Source: Actinomadura oligospora ATCC 43269
Lineage (GTDB): Bacteria > Actinomycetota > Actinomycetes > Streptosporangiales > Streptosporangiaceae
Assembly: GCF_000518265.1 (NCBI RefSeq)
Contig: NZ_JADG01000003.1
Location: 1 to 64,000 of the forward strand
Direction: 5' to 3'
Length of the DNA stretch: 64,000 nucleotides
Part shown: piece after piece, positions 1-13,291 of the stretch
Layout: each line of letters opens with the position of its first letter
Position numbering within the stretch: position 1 is the first letter of the stretch
The notes under the pieces: model-generated
Database searches by the model: none
Seen by the model: only the letters and a program-made list of their open reading frames with translations
Told to the model about the DNA's origin: nothing
Position numbers and translations under genes: made by a program

Positions 1-337
1 CGCCGTCATGGCCTGACCGCGTCTCGTAACGGGCGATGATGGCGGCGTAGTACCGGTGGAAGAGGGCGGCGCCCGCCCTGAGGGCCTCGCTGCGCTGGGT
101 CGCCCGCTCGCGCGCCGCCAGCTCCTGCGCGGCCCCGACCCGGGTGGGGCGCTCCTGGGCCGTGCGAGGGGCGCAGTGGCTCGCGCAGTCCTGCCCGGGC
201 ATGCCGGACGCGGCGGCGGAGCTCTCCGGGACGCCCGCGGCGCCGCCGGGCAGTGCGGACGCGACGGTCGTGACGAGTCCGAACAGGCCGGCCATGAGCA
301 TGAGCAGCCTGCGGCGACGTGGCGTTGTGCCGTCCAC
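1..337 (-). CDS. Secreted protein of unknown function, 3' end cut by window edge
   Basis: A reading frame runs off the left edge of the window. It starts at GTG (337-335) with GGAGG six bases upstream. The first 40 residues look like a signal peptide: a run of four arginines, then LLMLMAGLFGLVTTVASA, then a Gly/Ala/Ser-rich stretch. The mature part seen so far (about 70 residues) has two Cys in a C-x3-C arrangement (QDCASHC) and then a charged helical segment ending in FHRYYAAIIARYE. I do not recognise the family. It could be an exported small or cell-wall protein. It is divergent from the secreted BNR protein at 505. Confidence 0.6.
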   Translation of the reverse strand, partial: MDGTTPRRRRLLMLMAGLFGLVTTVASALPGGAAGVPESSAAASGMPGQDCASHCAPRTAQERPTRVGAAQELAARERATQRSEALRAGAALFHRYYAAIIARYETRSGHDG

Positions 338-504
338 GCCCACCTCCGTCCGCTCGGTGTCGTCCAGCGCACACCTTAGTAGCGGCTGGGAGCACCGTCC
401 ACACGGCCGAGCCGTCCGGCCCGGCGTGGGCCCCGGCGTTCTGAGAGGAACCTCCGGTACGCCGGGTCTGGACGGGAAGATCACGTTTCGCTACCTTCCG
501 CGCC

Positions 505-1593
505 ATGACTCTCACGCGGAAGATCGTCCGGACCCTCCCGCTGGCGGGCCTGGCGGCGGCGGCCCTGGCCGCCGGACTCGCCGGGACGGCCCACGCGGGG
601 ACCCCGCACGCGGGACGTCCGCACCCGGGTGACGCGCGGCTCGGCTGGAGGCTCACCGACACGGGCGTGCAGGCGCGGTTCCGGGGCCTGGCGGCCGTGG
701 ACCGGCGCACCGCCTGGGCCGCGGGCAGCGGCGGGACCGTCCTGCGCACCGTGGACGGCGGCCGGACGTGGGCGAAGGCCGCCCCGGCGGACGCGGCGGG
801 CCTGGAGTTCCGCGACGTGGAGGCGTTCGACGCCGACAACGCCGTGGTGCTGGCGATCGGCGACGGCGACGCGTCCCGGGTGTACCGGACGTCCGACGGC
901 GGACGCACCTGGACGACCGGGTTCAGGAACGACGACCCGAAGGCGTTCTACGACTGCATGACCTTCTTCGACCGGCGCCACGGGCTCGCGGTCAGCGACC
1001 CGGTGGACGGCAGGTTCCGGATCCTGTCGACGGCCGACGGCGGCCGGAGCTGGAAGGTGCTCCCGAACGCCGGGATGCCCGCCGCGCTTCCGGGCGAGGC
1101 CGGGTTCGCCGCGAGCGGCCAGTGCCTGGTCTCACGCGGCTCCCGGGACGCGTGGATCGCGACCGGCGGCGGCGAGCGCTCGCGGGTGTTCCACAGCCGT
1201 GACCGGGGCCGCACCTGGACGGTCACCGACGCGCCGCTGCCGAGCGGCGCGGCGGCGGGCGTGTTCGGGCTGGCGTTCCGGGACGCCCGGCACGGCGTCG
1301 CCGTCGGCGGCGACTACCGCGCGGGCGAGCCGTCCCCGGACGCCGCCGCGACCACGGGCGACGCCGGACGGTCCTGGCGGCTCGCGCCGCGTCCGCCAGC
1401 CGAGTACCGCTCGGGAGTGACGTACTTCGGTCCGATGCTGTTCGCGGTGGGCCCGACCGGCAGTGACGTGTCCCGTGACAACGGACGCACCTGGACGCGC
1501 TTCGACACTGGCAGCTTCGACACCGTCTCGTGCGCGCGCGGGGGCTGCTGGGCGTCCGGCGAGAAGGGCCGCATCGCCCGCATGGGTTCGTAG
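505..1593 (+). CDS. Secreted BNR/Asp-box repeat protein (WD40/YVTN/BNR-like, oxidoreductase-type annotation)
   Basis: This is a 362-residue exported protein. It has a signal peptide (residues 1-31, positive start then LPLAGLAAAALAAGLAG, cleavage near AHA). At least six Asp-box motifs of the S/T-x-D-x-G-x-T-W type follow near residues 82-89, 129-136, 176-183, 231-238, 284-291 and 323-330. Such repeats build sialidase/sortilin-like beta-propellers. Related actinobacterial proteins are often named oxidoreductase or photosystem II stability factor-like, without proven activity. Four Cys (near 151, 207, 343 and 348) could form two disulfides outside the cell. The catalytic set of a true sialidase was not recognised, so a binding or structural role is as likely as an enzymatic one. 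Confidence 0.75.
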   Translation: MTLTRKIVRTLPLAGLAAAALAAGLAGTAHAGTPHAGRPHPGDARLGWRLTDTGVQARFRGLAAVDRRTAWAAGSGGTVLRTVDGGRTWAKAAPADAAGLEFRDVEAFDADNAVVLAIGDGDASRVYRTSDGGRTWTTGFRNDDPKAFYDCMTFFDRRHGLAVSDPVDGRFRILSTADGGRSWKVLPNAGMPAALPGEAGFAASGQCLVSRGSRDAWIATGGGERSRVFHSRDRGRTWTVTDAPLPSGAAAGVFGLAFRDARHGVAVGGDYRAGEPSPDAAATTGDAGRSWRLAPRPPAEYRSGVTYFGPMLFAVGPTGSDVSRDNGRTWTRFDTGSFDTVSCARGGCWASGEKGRIARMGS

Positions 1594-1699
1594 GACCGCC
1601 GAGCCCAGTCGTTCCAGATTTGGCGATTCATCCCGAACCGGCGCTTCGTGACCGGCATCTCATGATGCGCACGGAGTCCATCGAGAACGGGGAATCAGC

Positions 1700-2218
1700 A
1701 TGAGACTCAGCAGGAAGATCACGCGTCCGGCGATCGTGGTGGTCGCCGCCGGACTGGCGCTCGCCACGGGGGCGACCGCCGCGGGCGCGGCCGACCAGCA
1801 GGCCGCGGCCAAGCAGCGCCTCACGTCCTTCGGGTACGGCAAGGTGCGGATCGGGGAGTCCGCCAAGGCCGCGCTCCGCTCGGGCGCGGTCGTGGTCAAG
1901 CACCGCGACCGCTACTGCGTCGGCTACGACCTCAAGGGTCACCCGACCGGGCGCGACAACGTCGGCGGCTACATCTCCACGAAGTACGGCGTCGCGCTGA
2001 TCACCGCCCCGAAGGGCGTCTCGACCACGCGCGGCATCCACGCCGGATCGTCGCTGGCCCAGCTCAAGCGCGCCTACCCGGGCGTTCGCCGCACCGTCCA
2101 CGGCTACTACGACGTGACCGCGCCGGGCAACCGCAAGGCGCTGTACTCCTTCGCGGTGGGCCACGGCAAGGTCACCGGCGTCATGCTGGAACTCAAGAAG
2201 CAGAACTGCTTCAACTGA
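1700..2218 (+). CDS. Small secreted protein, BamE/lipoprotein-like fold possible
   Basis: This is a 172-residue exported protein. It has a clear signal peptide (MRLSRKITRPAIVVVAAGLALATGATAAGA spans about the first 30 residues, cut after AGA). The mature part begins with a Gln/Ala-rich stretch and then FGYGKVRIGESAKAAL, a pattern seen in small actinobacterial exported proteins with a BamE-like beta fold. Two Cys, one in RYCVGYD and one four residues from the C-terminus, could pair. The gene stands alone, with a strong hairpin terminator eight bases after its stop. Its function is unknown. Confidence 0.7.
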   Translation: MRLSRKITRPAIVVVAAGLALATGATAAGAADQQAAAKQRLTSFGYGKVRIGESAKAALRSGAVVVKHRDRYCVGYDLKGHPTGRDNVGGYISTKYGVALITAPKGVSTTRGIHAGSSLAQLKRAYPGVRRTVHGYYDVTAPGNRKALYSFAVGHGKVTGVMLELKKQNCFN

Positions 2219-2225
2219 CACCCCC

Positions 2226-2258
2226 GTGGGGAGGCGTCCGTGCAGGGCGCCTCCCCAC
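2226..2258 (+). terminator. Hairpin terminator after the small secreted protein
   Basis: An 11-bp perfect stem GTGGGGAGGCG (2226-2236) pairs with CGCCTCCCCAC (2248-2258) around an 11-base loop, followed by TT. It lies just after the stop at 2218 and before the convergent gene ending at 2297, so it may serve both strands. Confidence 0.75.
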
Positions 2259-2296
2259 TTGCGCCCCGCCGCTGTCCGGCCGCCCGGTGACCGTGG

Positions 2297-3676
2297 TCAG
2301 CAGCGTTCGCGCGGGTCGAGGCCGGTGGTTCCGGGGGAGCGGTCGCGGTAGGTGTCGGCGAGGAACGCCAGCAGGCGGTCGACGTCGTCGGCGTTGGACG
2401 CGACGCCGAGGGACGCCCTGATCGCTCCCGCGGTCGGCAGGCCGAGCCGGACGAGGTAGTCGTCGAGGGTGTCCTGGTCGGTGCCCGCGCGGGCGGCGGC
2501 GAGCAGCCGGGGCCGTTCGATGCCGAGCGCCGCCTCGCCCGCGCCCGGGTTGCAGAAGCAGCCCGTCCGGACCGAGATGCCGCGCGCGGCCGTGTCGCGG
2601 GCGACGACCCGTTCGTCCACGACACGGCCGTCCGCGCTCAGCACGTTGAAGGCGACCGTCCCGCCGCGCCGCCGGACCGTGCTGGGCCCGTAGATCCGGA
2701 TCATGGGGCGTCCGGACGCGTGGCGGAGCGCGGCCAGGCCGTCGAGGAGGCGGCCGGTGAGGGCGGTGACGTGCGCGTGGACGCGGTCCATGCCGAGTCC
2801 GCCGATCCACTCGACGCCCTCGGCCACGTCCGGGATGGCGAGGAAGTTGAGCGTGCCGTCCTCGAAGGCGGTCTCGTCGCGGGCCAGGACGTGCCAGCCC
2901 CCGAGCGCGCTCGACGCCTGGATCGTCCCGCCCGCGAACCAGGGGCGGCGGAGCCGGGCGAGCGCCGCCCGGCGCGCGACCAGGCAGCCGACGCCGGTCG
3001 GGTAGCCGAACACCTTGTACCAGCTCACCGGCACGAAGTCGGGCTTGACGGCGCTCAGGTCCAGCGGGCTGGCGGGGACGAACGCCGCCGCGTCCAGCAG
3101 GACGTCGTAGCCGCGCCGCTGGGCGAGCGTGACCCATTCCAGCGGGTGCTGGACGCCCGTGAAGTTGCTCTGCGCCGGGTAGACGAACAGGCCGGGTGAG
3201 CGGCGGCGGGGCAGTCCGGCCCGCACGGTCGCGCCGTCCGCGCGCAGGTCCCCGGCACGGAGGGGGATGTACCGGACACGTACCCCGCGGGCCCTCGCGA
3301 ACTCCCGGATGCCGTTCACCGAGTTGTGGTCGTCCATCAGCATGACCAGCCGGGTGCCGCGCCGGAACGGGTACGCCTCGCCGACCAGGCGGCACGCGCC
3401 GGTCGCGTTCGGGGTGAAGACGACCGCGTACTCGCCCGGGTCGGCGTGGAAGAAGCGCAGGACCGCCGCGCGGGCGTGCTCGACCAGGTCGGTGGACGCC
3501 TGGGAGGACGGGCTCTCCGAGTGCGGGTTCCCGAAGACGCCGTGCAGGTTCCGTTCGTGGTGTCCGTCGATCAAGCGGCGCGGGGCGAGGCCGGATCCGG
3601 TGAAGTCGAGGTAGGTCTGGCCCGTTTCGTCCAGCCGGGCGAACTCCCGTTCGCGCACCTCGCCGAACACGTCCAT
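2297..3676 (-). CDS. Aminotransferase class V, MOCOS N-terminal-domain-like cysteine desulfurase
   Basis: This 459-residue PLP enzyme belongs to the fold-type I class V family. The PLP lysine is K221 in SWYKVFGYPTGVG. The motif RTGCFCNPGAG (370-380) carries the candidate persulfide-accepting cysteine (373 or 375). Both motifs resemble the N-terminal domain of eukaryotic molybdenum cofactor sulfurase (MOCOS/ABA3) more than IscS or SufS. No C-terminal MOSC domain is present, so it is a stand-alone desulfurase half. Other landmarks are the N-terminal TYLDFTGSGL and the cofactor-binding LLDAAAFVP. It is divergent from the phosphoketolase gene across an AT-rich palindromic region. The likely reaction is cysteine to alanine plus bound persulfide; the acceptor is unknown. 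Confidence 0.75.
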   Translation of the reverse strand: MDVFGEVREREFARLDETGQTYLDFTGSGLAPRRLIDGHHERNLHGVFGNPHSESPSSQASTDLVEHARAAVLRFFHADPGEYAVVFTPNATGACRLVGEAYPFRRGTRLVMLMDDHNSVNGIREFARARGVRVRYIPLRAGDLRADGATVRAGLPRRRSPGLFVYPAQSNFTGVQHPLEWVTLAQRRGYDVLLDAAAFVPASPLDLSAVKPDFVPVSWYKVFGYPTGVGCLVARRAALARLRRPWFAGGTIQASSALGGWHVLARDETAFEDGTLNFLAIPDVAEGVEWIGGLGMDRVHAHVTALTGRLLDGLAALRHASGRPMIRIYGPSTVRRRGGTVAFNVLSADGRVVDERVVARDTAARGISVRTGCFCNPGAGEAALGIERPRLLAAARAGTDQDTLDDYLVRLGLPTAGAIRASLGVASNADDVDRLLAFLADTYRDRSPGTTGLDPRERC

Positions 3677-3737
3677 CAGTCACTCCCCCGGAGGACGGAA
3701 CCCGCGCACACGTCGACGATAAACCAGGATAAATAGT

Positions 3738-3755
3738 CCAATCCATATGAATTGG
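3738..3755. promoter_or_regulatory. 18-bp near-perfect palindrome between the divergent desulfurase and phosphoketolase genes
   Basis: CCAATCCATATGAATTGG is symmetric around CATATG except for one mismatched pair (3743/3750). It lies in an AT-rich island between the start of the MOCOS-like gene (3676) and the phosphoketolase start (3856). It is probably an operator for a dimeric repressor. No regulator gene is adjacent, so the protein is unknown. Confidence 0.55.
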
Positions 3756-3855
3756 GCCGCACGGCATGGCGGAAAAGGACCTTCGGCACGTGACTCCCAC
3801 GGCCGTCTCCGGGAAGGATCGGCGGTGTGGGACAGGCGATCACCGGGAGGAAACC

Positions 3856-6216
3856 GTGAGCACGACCGCGCCGCCGACCGACGCCGAACTCGGCCTGATC
3901 GACGCCTACTGGCGTGCCGCGAACTACCTGTCGGCGGGCCAGATCTACCTGATGGCGAACCCGCTGCTGCGTGAGCCGCTGCGGCTCGGGGACATCAAGC
4001 CCCGGCTGCTCGGGCACTGGGGCACCTCGCCCGGCCTGAACCTCTGCTACGTCCACCTCAACCGGGTCATCCGGGACCGCGACCTCGACATGATCTACAT
4101 CATGGGGCCGGGGCACGGCGGGCCGTCCGCCGTCGCGAACGCCTGGCTGGAGGGCACCTACAGCGAGGTCTACCCGGAGGTCCAGCAGAACGCGGCCGGG
4201 ATGGAGCGGTTGTTCCGGCAGTTCTCCTTCCCTGGCGGCGTCCCGAGCCACGTCGCGCCGGAGACCCCGGGCTCGATCCACGAGGGCGGTGAGCTCGGCT
4301 ACTCGCTCGCGCACGCCTACGGCGCCGCGTTCGACAACCCCGGCCTGGTCGTGGCGTGCATCGTCGGGGACGGCGAGGCCGAGACGGGGCCGCTCGCCAC
4401 CAGCTGGCACTCGACCAAGTTCGTGGATCCGGTGCACGACGGCGCGGTGCTGCCGATCCTGGCGCTCAACGGCTACAAGATCGCGAATCCGGCGGTGCTG
4501 GCCCGGATCCCCGAGGACGAGCTGCGCGCGCTGTTCGAGGGCTACGGGTACGCGCCGGTGATCGTGTCCGGTGACGACCCGGCGCGGGTGCACCGGGAGA
4601 TGGCCGCCGCGCTCGACGCCGCCCTGGACGAGATCGCGCGGATCCAGCGCGCGGCCCGCGAGGAGGGCGCGACGGACCGCCCGCGCTGGCCGATGATCAT
4701 CCTGCGGACGCCGAAGGGCTGGACCGGCCCGAAGGAGGTGGACGGCCTGCCCGTCGAGGGCACCTGGCGCGCGCACCAGGTGCCGCTGGCCCGCGTCCGG
4801 GAGGACCCCGGGCACCTGGCGCAACTGGAGGCGTGGCTGCGGTCCTACCGTCCCGAGGAGCTCTTCGACCAGGACGGACGCCCGGTCGAGGCGCTCCGCG
4901 GCCTCGCCCCCGCCGGGGACCGGAGGATGAGCGCCAATCCGCACGCCAACGGCGGACGGCTGCTGCGCCCGCTCGCCCTGCCCGGCGTCGCCGCGCACGC
5001 CGTCCCCGTGGACAAGCGCGGCACCACGATGGCCGAGGCCACCCGTGTCCTCGGCGCCTACCTGCGGGATACGGTGTCCGCCAACCCGGACAACTTCCGG
5101 ATCACGGGCCCGGACGAGACCCTCTCCAACCGGCTCGGCGCGGTCTTCGAGGTCACCGACCGGGTCTTCGCGGGCGAGCGGCGCGACACCGACGAGCACC
5201 AGGCGGCGTCCGGGCGGGTCATGGAGGTGCTGAGCGAGCACCTGTGCCAGGGCTGGCTGGAGGGCTACCTGCTCACCGGGCGGCACGGCCTGTTCAACAC
5301 CTACGAGGCGTTCACGCACATCGTGGACGCCATGTTCAACCAGCACGCCAAGTGGCTGAAGGTCACGCGGGGCCTGCCCTGGCGGGTGCCGGTCGCGTCG
5401 CTGAACTACCTGCTGTCCTCGCACGTCTGGAGGCAGGACCACAACGGCTTCACCCACCAGGACCCCGGGTTCATCGACGTCGTCATGAACAAGAAACCCG
5501 AGGTCGTGCGCGTCTACCTGCCGCCGGACGCCAACACGCTGCTGTCGGTCGCCGACCACTGCCTGCGCTCGCGCGACTATGTGAACGTGGTCGTCGCGGG
5601 CAAGCAGCCCGCGCCGGTGTGGCTGCCGATGGACGAGGCCGTCCGGCACTGCGCGCGCGGCATCGGCATCTGGGAGTGGGCGAGCACCGACTGCGGCGCC
5701 GACCCGGACGTCGTCCTCGCGTGCGCGGGCGACGTCCCGACCCTGGAGACGCTCGCCGCGGCCGACCTGCTCCGGCAACTGCTGCCCGACCTGCGCGTCC
5801 GCGTCGTGAACGTCGTGGACCTCATGCGGCTGCTGCCGGTCGGGGAGCATCCGCACGGCCTGCCGAGCAACGAGTTCGACGCCCTGTTCACCACGGACAA
5901 GCCGGTCATCTTCGCGTTCCACGGCTACCCGTACCTGATCCACCGGCTCGCCTACCGGCACACCAACCACGACAACCTGCATGTGCGCGGCTACAAGGAG
6001 GAGGGGACGACCACCACGCCGTTCGACATGGTCATGCTGAACGACATGGACCGGTACCACCTGGTCATGGACGTGATCGACCGCGTCCCGGGCCTCGGCG
6101 GACGCGTCGGGCACATCCGGCAGCGCATGGCCGACACGCGGCTGCGGCTGCGCGCCTACACCCGCGACCACGGGGAGGACGCCCCCGAGGTCCGCGACTG
6201 GGTCTGGCCCTACTGA
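3856..6216 (+). CDS. xfp: Phosphoketolase (xylulose-5-phosphate/fructose-6-phosphate)
   Basis: The enzyme splits xylulose 5-phosphate or fructose 6-phosphate with phosphate, giving acetyl phosphate and glyceraldehyde 3-phosphate or erythrose 4-phosphate. The cofactor is thiamine diphosphate. The start chosen is GTG 3856, with GGGAGG five bases upstream. It gives 786 residues, the normal size, and the usual N-terminus with [18 protein letters not shown]. Family signatures are GPGHGGP (84-90), the thiamine-binding GDGEAETGP (171-179) ending in LNGYKI, and the late motifs [12 protein letters not shown] and [15 protein letters not shown]. Acetate kinase follows 26 bases later, so the pair forms an acetyl-phosphate to acetate plus ATP shunt. 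No phosphotransacetylase gene is present here. Confidence 0.95.
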   Translation: MSTTAPPTDAELGLIDAYWRAANYLSAGQIYLMANPLLREPLRLGDIKPRLLGHWGTSPGLNLCYVHLNRVIRDRDLDMIYIMGPGHGGPSAVANAWLEGTYSEVYPEVQQNAAGMERLFRQFSFPGGVPSHVAPETPGSIHEGGELGYSLAHAYGAAFDNPGLVVACIVGDGEAETGPLATSWHSTKFVDPVHDGAVLPILALNGYKIANPAVLARIPEDELRALFEGYGYAPVIVSGDDPARVHREMAAALDAALDEIARIQRAAREEGATDRPRWPMIILRTPKGWTGPKEVDGLPVEGTWRAHQVPLARVREDPGHLAQLEAWLRSYRPEELFDQDGRPVEALRGLAPAGDRRMSANPHANGGRLLRPLALPGVAAHAVPVDKRGTTMAEATRVLGAYLRDTVSANPDNFRITGPDETLSNRLGAVFEVTDRVFAGERRDTDEHQAASGRVMEVLSEHLCQGWLEGYLLTGRHGLFNTYEAFTHIVDAMFNQHAKWLKVTRGLPWRVPVASLNYLLSSHVWRQDHNGFTHQDPGFIDVVMNKKPEVVRVYLPPDANTLLSVADHCLRSRDYVNVVVAGKQPAPVWLPMDEAVRHCARGIGIWEWASTDCGADPDVVLACAGDVPTLETLAAADLLRQLLPDLRVRVVNVVDLMRLLPVGEHPHGLPSNEFDALFTTDKPVIFAFHGYPYLIHRLAYRHTNHDNLHVRGYKEEGTTTTPFDMVMLNDMDRYHLVMDVIDRVPGLGGRVGHIRQRMADTRLRLRAYTRDHGEDAPEVRDWVWPY

Positions 6217-6242
6217 ACCAGGTCTCATCAAGGGGGATTGCG

Positions 6243-7325
6243 ATGCGTGTGCTCACTGTGAACCCGGGGTCCAGCAGCGTGAAGCTCGCGCTGCTGGACG
6301 CCGACGACGAGGTGCTCGTCCATGCCGAGCTGCCGACCGGAGGCGTGGAACGGGAGGCCGAGCGCGTGCTCGCCCTGGTCGCCCGGATGCCCCGCCCGGA
6401 CGCGGTGGGCATCCGGTTCGTCCACGGCGGGCGGGACTACACGCGTCCGGTGGTCGTGGACGACGAGGTGACCAAGAACCTGCTCACGCTGACCGACCTC
6501 GCGCCGCTGCACCAGCCGATGTCGCTGTACGCGCTGGGGGAGATGCGGCGGGCGCTGCCGGACGTCCCGGTCGTGGCCTGCTTCGACACCGCGTTCCACG
6601 CCGGTCTTCCGTCCGCCGCCGCGACGTACGCGCTGCCCGAGGAATGGCGTGAGCGGTTCGGGATCCGCCGCTACGGCTTCCACGGGCTGTCGTTCGCCCA
6701 CGCGTCGCGCCGCGCGGCCGGACTCCTCGGACGGCCACGCCGCATGGTCGTCTGCCACCTCGGCGCGGGGGCCTCGCTGGCGGCCGTCCTGGACGGACGG
6801 TCGGTCGACACGACCATGGGCTTCACGCCGCTCGAAGGGCTGGTGATGGCCACGCGCGCGGGCAGCGTGGACCCCGGCATCCCGATGTGGCTGCTCAGGC
6901 ACGGCGTCCCGGCGGAGGAGATCGACGACGCCCTGGAACACCGTTCCGGACTGCGCGCCCTGGACGGGACGGGCGACATGCGCGAACTTCGGCGGCGGGC
7001 GGCGTCCGGGGACGAGACGGCGGAGGCGGCGCTCGACGTCTACCACCACAGCCTGCGCAAGTGCGTCGCCGCGATGGCCGCCTCGCTCGGCGGGCTCGAC
7101 GCGCTGGTGTTCACCGGCGGCGTCGGCGAGCACGACGCGGCGGCCCGCGCCCGGCTGGCGTCCGACCTGGCGTTCCTCGGCGTCCGGATCGACGCGGTCC
7201 CGAACGAGAACGCGCACGGCGACGCCGTCCTCAGCCCGGCGGGGGGTGAGGTCGGCGTCGCCGTGGTCGGGGCCCGCGAAGACCTGGAGATCGCCGCGGG
7301 CACCCGCGCGGCCCTGGCCGGTTAG
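6243..7325 (+). CDS. ackA: Acetate kinase, short form
   Basis: Acetyl phosphate plus ADP gives acetate plus ATP. Key residues of the family are in place: N7 (VNPGSSSVK), R58 (IRFVHGG), D115 (CFDTAFH), H147 (RRYGFHG), R205 (MATRAG) and a C-terminal Glu in GAREDLEIA. The protein has 360 residues against about 400 for the enterobacterial enzyme. Small substitutions occur at usually fixed spots: LHQP for LHNP, and VGIRFVHGG for VGHRVVHGG. GGGGG lies a few bases before ATG 6243. Coupling to the phosphoketolase just upstream supports acetate production from phosphoketolase-derived acetyl phosphate. Confidence 0.92.
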   Translation: MRVLTVNPGSSSVKLALLDADDEVLVHAELPTGGVEREAERVLALVARMPRPDAVGIRFVHGGRDYTRPVVVDDEVTKNLLTLTDLAPLHQPMSLYALGEMRRALPDVPVVACFDTAFHAGLPSAAATYALPEEWRERFGIRRYGFHGLSFAHASRRAAGLLGRPRRMVVCHLGAGASLAAVLDGRSVDTTMGFTPLEGLVMATRAGSVDPGIPMWLLRHGVPAEEIDDALEHRSGLRALDGTGDMRELRRRAASGDETAEAALDVYHHSLRKCVAAMAASLGGLDALVFTGGVGEHDAAARARLASDLAFLGVRIDAVPNENAHGDAVLSPAGGEVGVAVVGAREDLEIAAGTRAALAG

Positions 7326-7365
7326 CCCCGTGGGGCGTCCGGCCGGGGCCGCGCGGGCGGACGGA

Positions 7366-11537
<4,172 letters not shown>

Positions 11538-11541
<4 letters not shown>

Positions 11542-12362
11542 CCCTTCACCGCCCCGCCGAGCAGGCCGGCGACGAACTGCCGCTGGAAGACGAAGAACAC
11601 GATCATGATCGGGAGGGTCGCCACGAACGAGCCCAGCATCAGGCCGGAGTAGTCCACATGGGACAGCCCGATCATCTGGTTGAGCGCGATGGGCACGGTG
11701 AACTTCTCCTCGGTGTTCAGCATGAGCAGCGGCCAGATGAAGCTGTTCCACTGGCTCATGAAGGTGAAGATGACCAGGGCGCCGAGCTGCGGGCGGACGC
11801 CCGGCAGGACGATCTGGTAGAAGATCCGCAGATCGCTCGCCCCGTCGATGCGGGCCGACTCGATCAGCTCGTCCGGGAAGGCGAGGAACGCCTGCCGCAT
11901 GAGGAAGATCCCGAACGCGTTGGCGAGGAACGGCAGGATGACCGCCTGGTAGGTGTCGGTCCAGCCGAGGTTCGCCATCATCTGGAACAGCGGGACCAGC
12001 AGCACCTGCATCGGGATCATCATCGTCGCCAGCACCACGCCGAGCAGGATCCCCCTGCCCCGGAAGGTGTACTTGGCCAGGCCGTACCCGCACATTGCCG
12101 AGATCAGCGAGCTGAGCACGGTGTACACGACGGCGACGCCGAGGCTGTTGACGACGACCCGTCCGAACCGGTGCTCGGACGAGAGCCGCGACAGGTTGTC
12201 CATCAGCGCCCCGCCGGGCATGAACGGCGGCGGCGAGCCGAACAGGTCGGCGGTGTCGTGCGTCGCCGCCACCGCCATCCAGTAGAACGGCACCAGGCTG
12301 ACGACCGCGCCGGCCAGCAGGATCAGGTACGCGCCCGCCCGGCCCAGAATCCGCGGGTTCAC
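11538..12362 (-). CDS. Carbohydrate ABC transporter permease, MalG type
   Basis: This inner-membrane subunit has 274 residues and about six transmembrane helices. The EAA loop that docks the ATPase is visible as ELIESARIDGASDLRIF followed by PGVRPQLGAL. GTG 12362 overlaps the stop of the MalF-type gene (GTGA), and its own stop overlaps the start of the beta-galactosidase. No ATPase gene lies in this operon, so it probably uses a shared MsiK/MsmX-like ATPase encoded elsewhere, as is common in actinomycetes. Confidence 0.92.
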
Positions 12363-13288
12363 CGCGCCCCCTTCCCCAACAGGCGGAACTGGATCAGCGA
12401 CACCAGCCCGATGAGCAGCACGACCACCCACGCGATCGCCGCGGCGTAGCCGAAGTCCATCTGGTCGAACCCGACCTTGTAGAGGTACAGGACGGGCGTC
12501 ATCGTCGCGTTGTCCGGTCCGCCGCGCGTCAGCACGTAGTTCTCGTCGAACAGCTGGAGCGTTCCGATCGTGGAGGTGATCGAGCAGAACAGGATCACCG
12601 GCTTGAGCTGCGGCACGATCACCCGCGTGAACGTGGTGACCGCGCCGGCGCCGTCGATGGACGCCGCCTCGTACTGCTCCCGGCCGATCGCCTGGAGCCC
12701 GGCCAGCAGGATCACCGCGTTGTAGCCCGTCCACCGCCAGGTGATCGACAGGATCAGCGAGATCCGCGCCCAGGTCGCGTCGTTCAGCCAGTCCACGCCG
12801 CCGACGCCGACGCCGTCCAGCAGCTGGTTGACCATGCCGCCGTCGGTCTTGAGCAGCACCCGGAACACCACGGAGTAGGCGACCAGGGTGGTGACGGCGG
12901 GCAGGAAGTACACCAGCCGCCACCCGCCGCGGAACCGCAGCCAGGACGCGTTCAGCACCCCGGCCAGCACCAGCGCCAGGCCGATCATGACCGGGACCTG
13001 GATCACCAGCAGCAGCGCGGTGTTGACCAGCGACTGCAGGAGCACCGGGTCCTGGACGAGCCGCCGGTACTGGCGGAGTCCGACCCAGACGGTCGCGCCG
13101 TCCTGGTCGGCGGTGAAGCTCTGGTACACGCTCGCGGCGAGCGGATAGGCGAAGAAGGCCACGAACAGGACGGTCGCCGGACCGGTGAACCACCAGTGGG
13201 TCAGGCTGAACCGTCGCCGGCGGGGCCGGGGAGCGTCCCCCGCGGGGACGCTCTCGAGCCTCGCGGGCTCGGTCTGCACGGCTGCCAT
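12359..13288 (-). CDS. Carbohydrate ABC transporter permease, MalF type
   Basis: This 309-residue membrane protein has a basic, proline-rich cytoplasmic N-terminus (RPRRRRFSL) and then about six helices. The EAA motif reads EQYEAASIDGAGAVTTF, followed by PQLKPVILF. It pairs with the MalG-type subunit encoded directly downstream with a 4-base overlap. It lies three bases after the stop of the binding protein gene, all on one minus-strand transcript. Confidence 0.92.
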   Translation of the reverse strand: MAAVQTEPARLESVPAGDAPRPRRRRFSLTHWWFTGPATVLFVAFFAYPLAASVYQSFTADQDGATVWVGLRQYRRLVQDPVLLQSLVNTALLLVIQVPVMIGLALVLAGVLNASWLRFRGGWRLVYFLPAVTTLVAYSVVFRVLLKTDGGMVNQLLDGVGVGGVDWLNDATWARISLILSITWRWTGYNAVILLAGLQAIGREQYEAASIDGAGAVTTFTRVIVPQLKPVILFCSITSTIGTLQLFDENYVLTRGGPDNATMTPVLYLYKVGFDQMDFGYAAAIAWVVVLLIGLVSLIQFRLLGKGAR

Positions 13289-13291
13289 GCG

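Noticed and set aside
3766..3855. Longer N-terminus for the phosphoketolase
   Set aside because: The extra 30 residues have no family counterpart, while GTG 3856 has a good SD and gives the normal start.
3676..6231. Long minus-strand frame opposite phosphoketolase
   Set aside because: It is an antisense shadow of a high-GC gene: low-complexity V/R/G/A composition and no domain.
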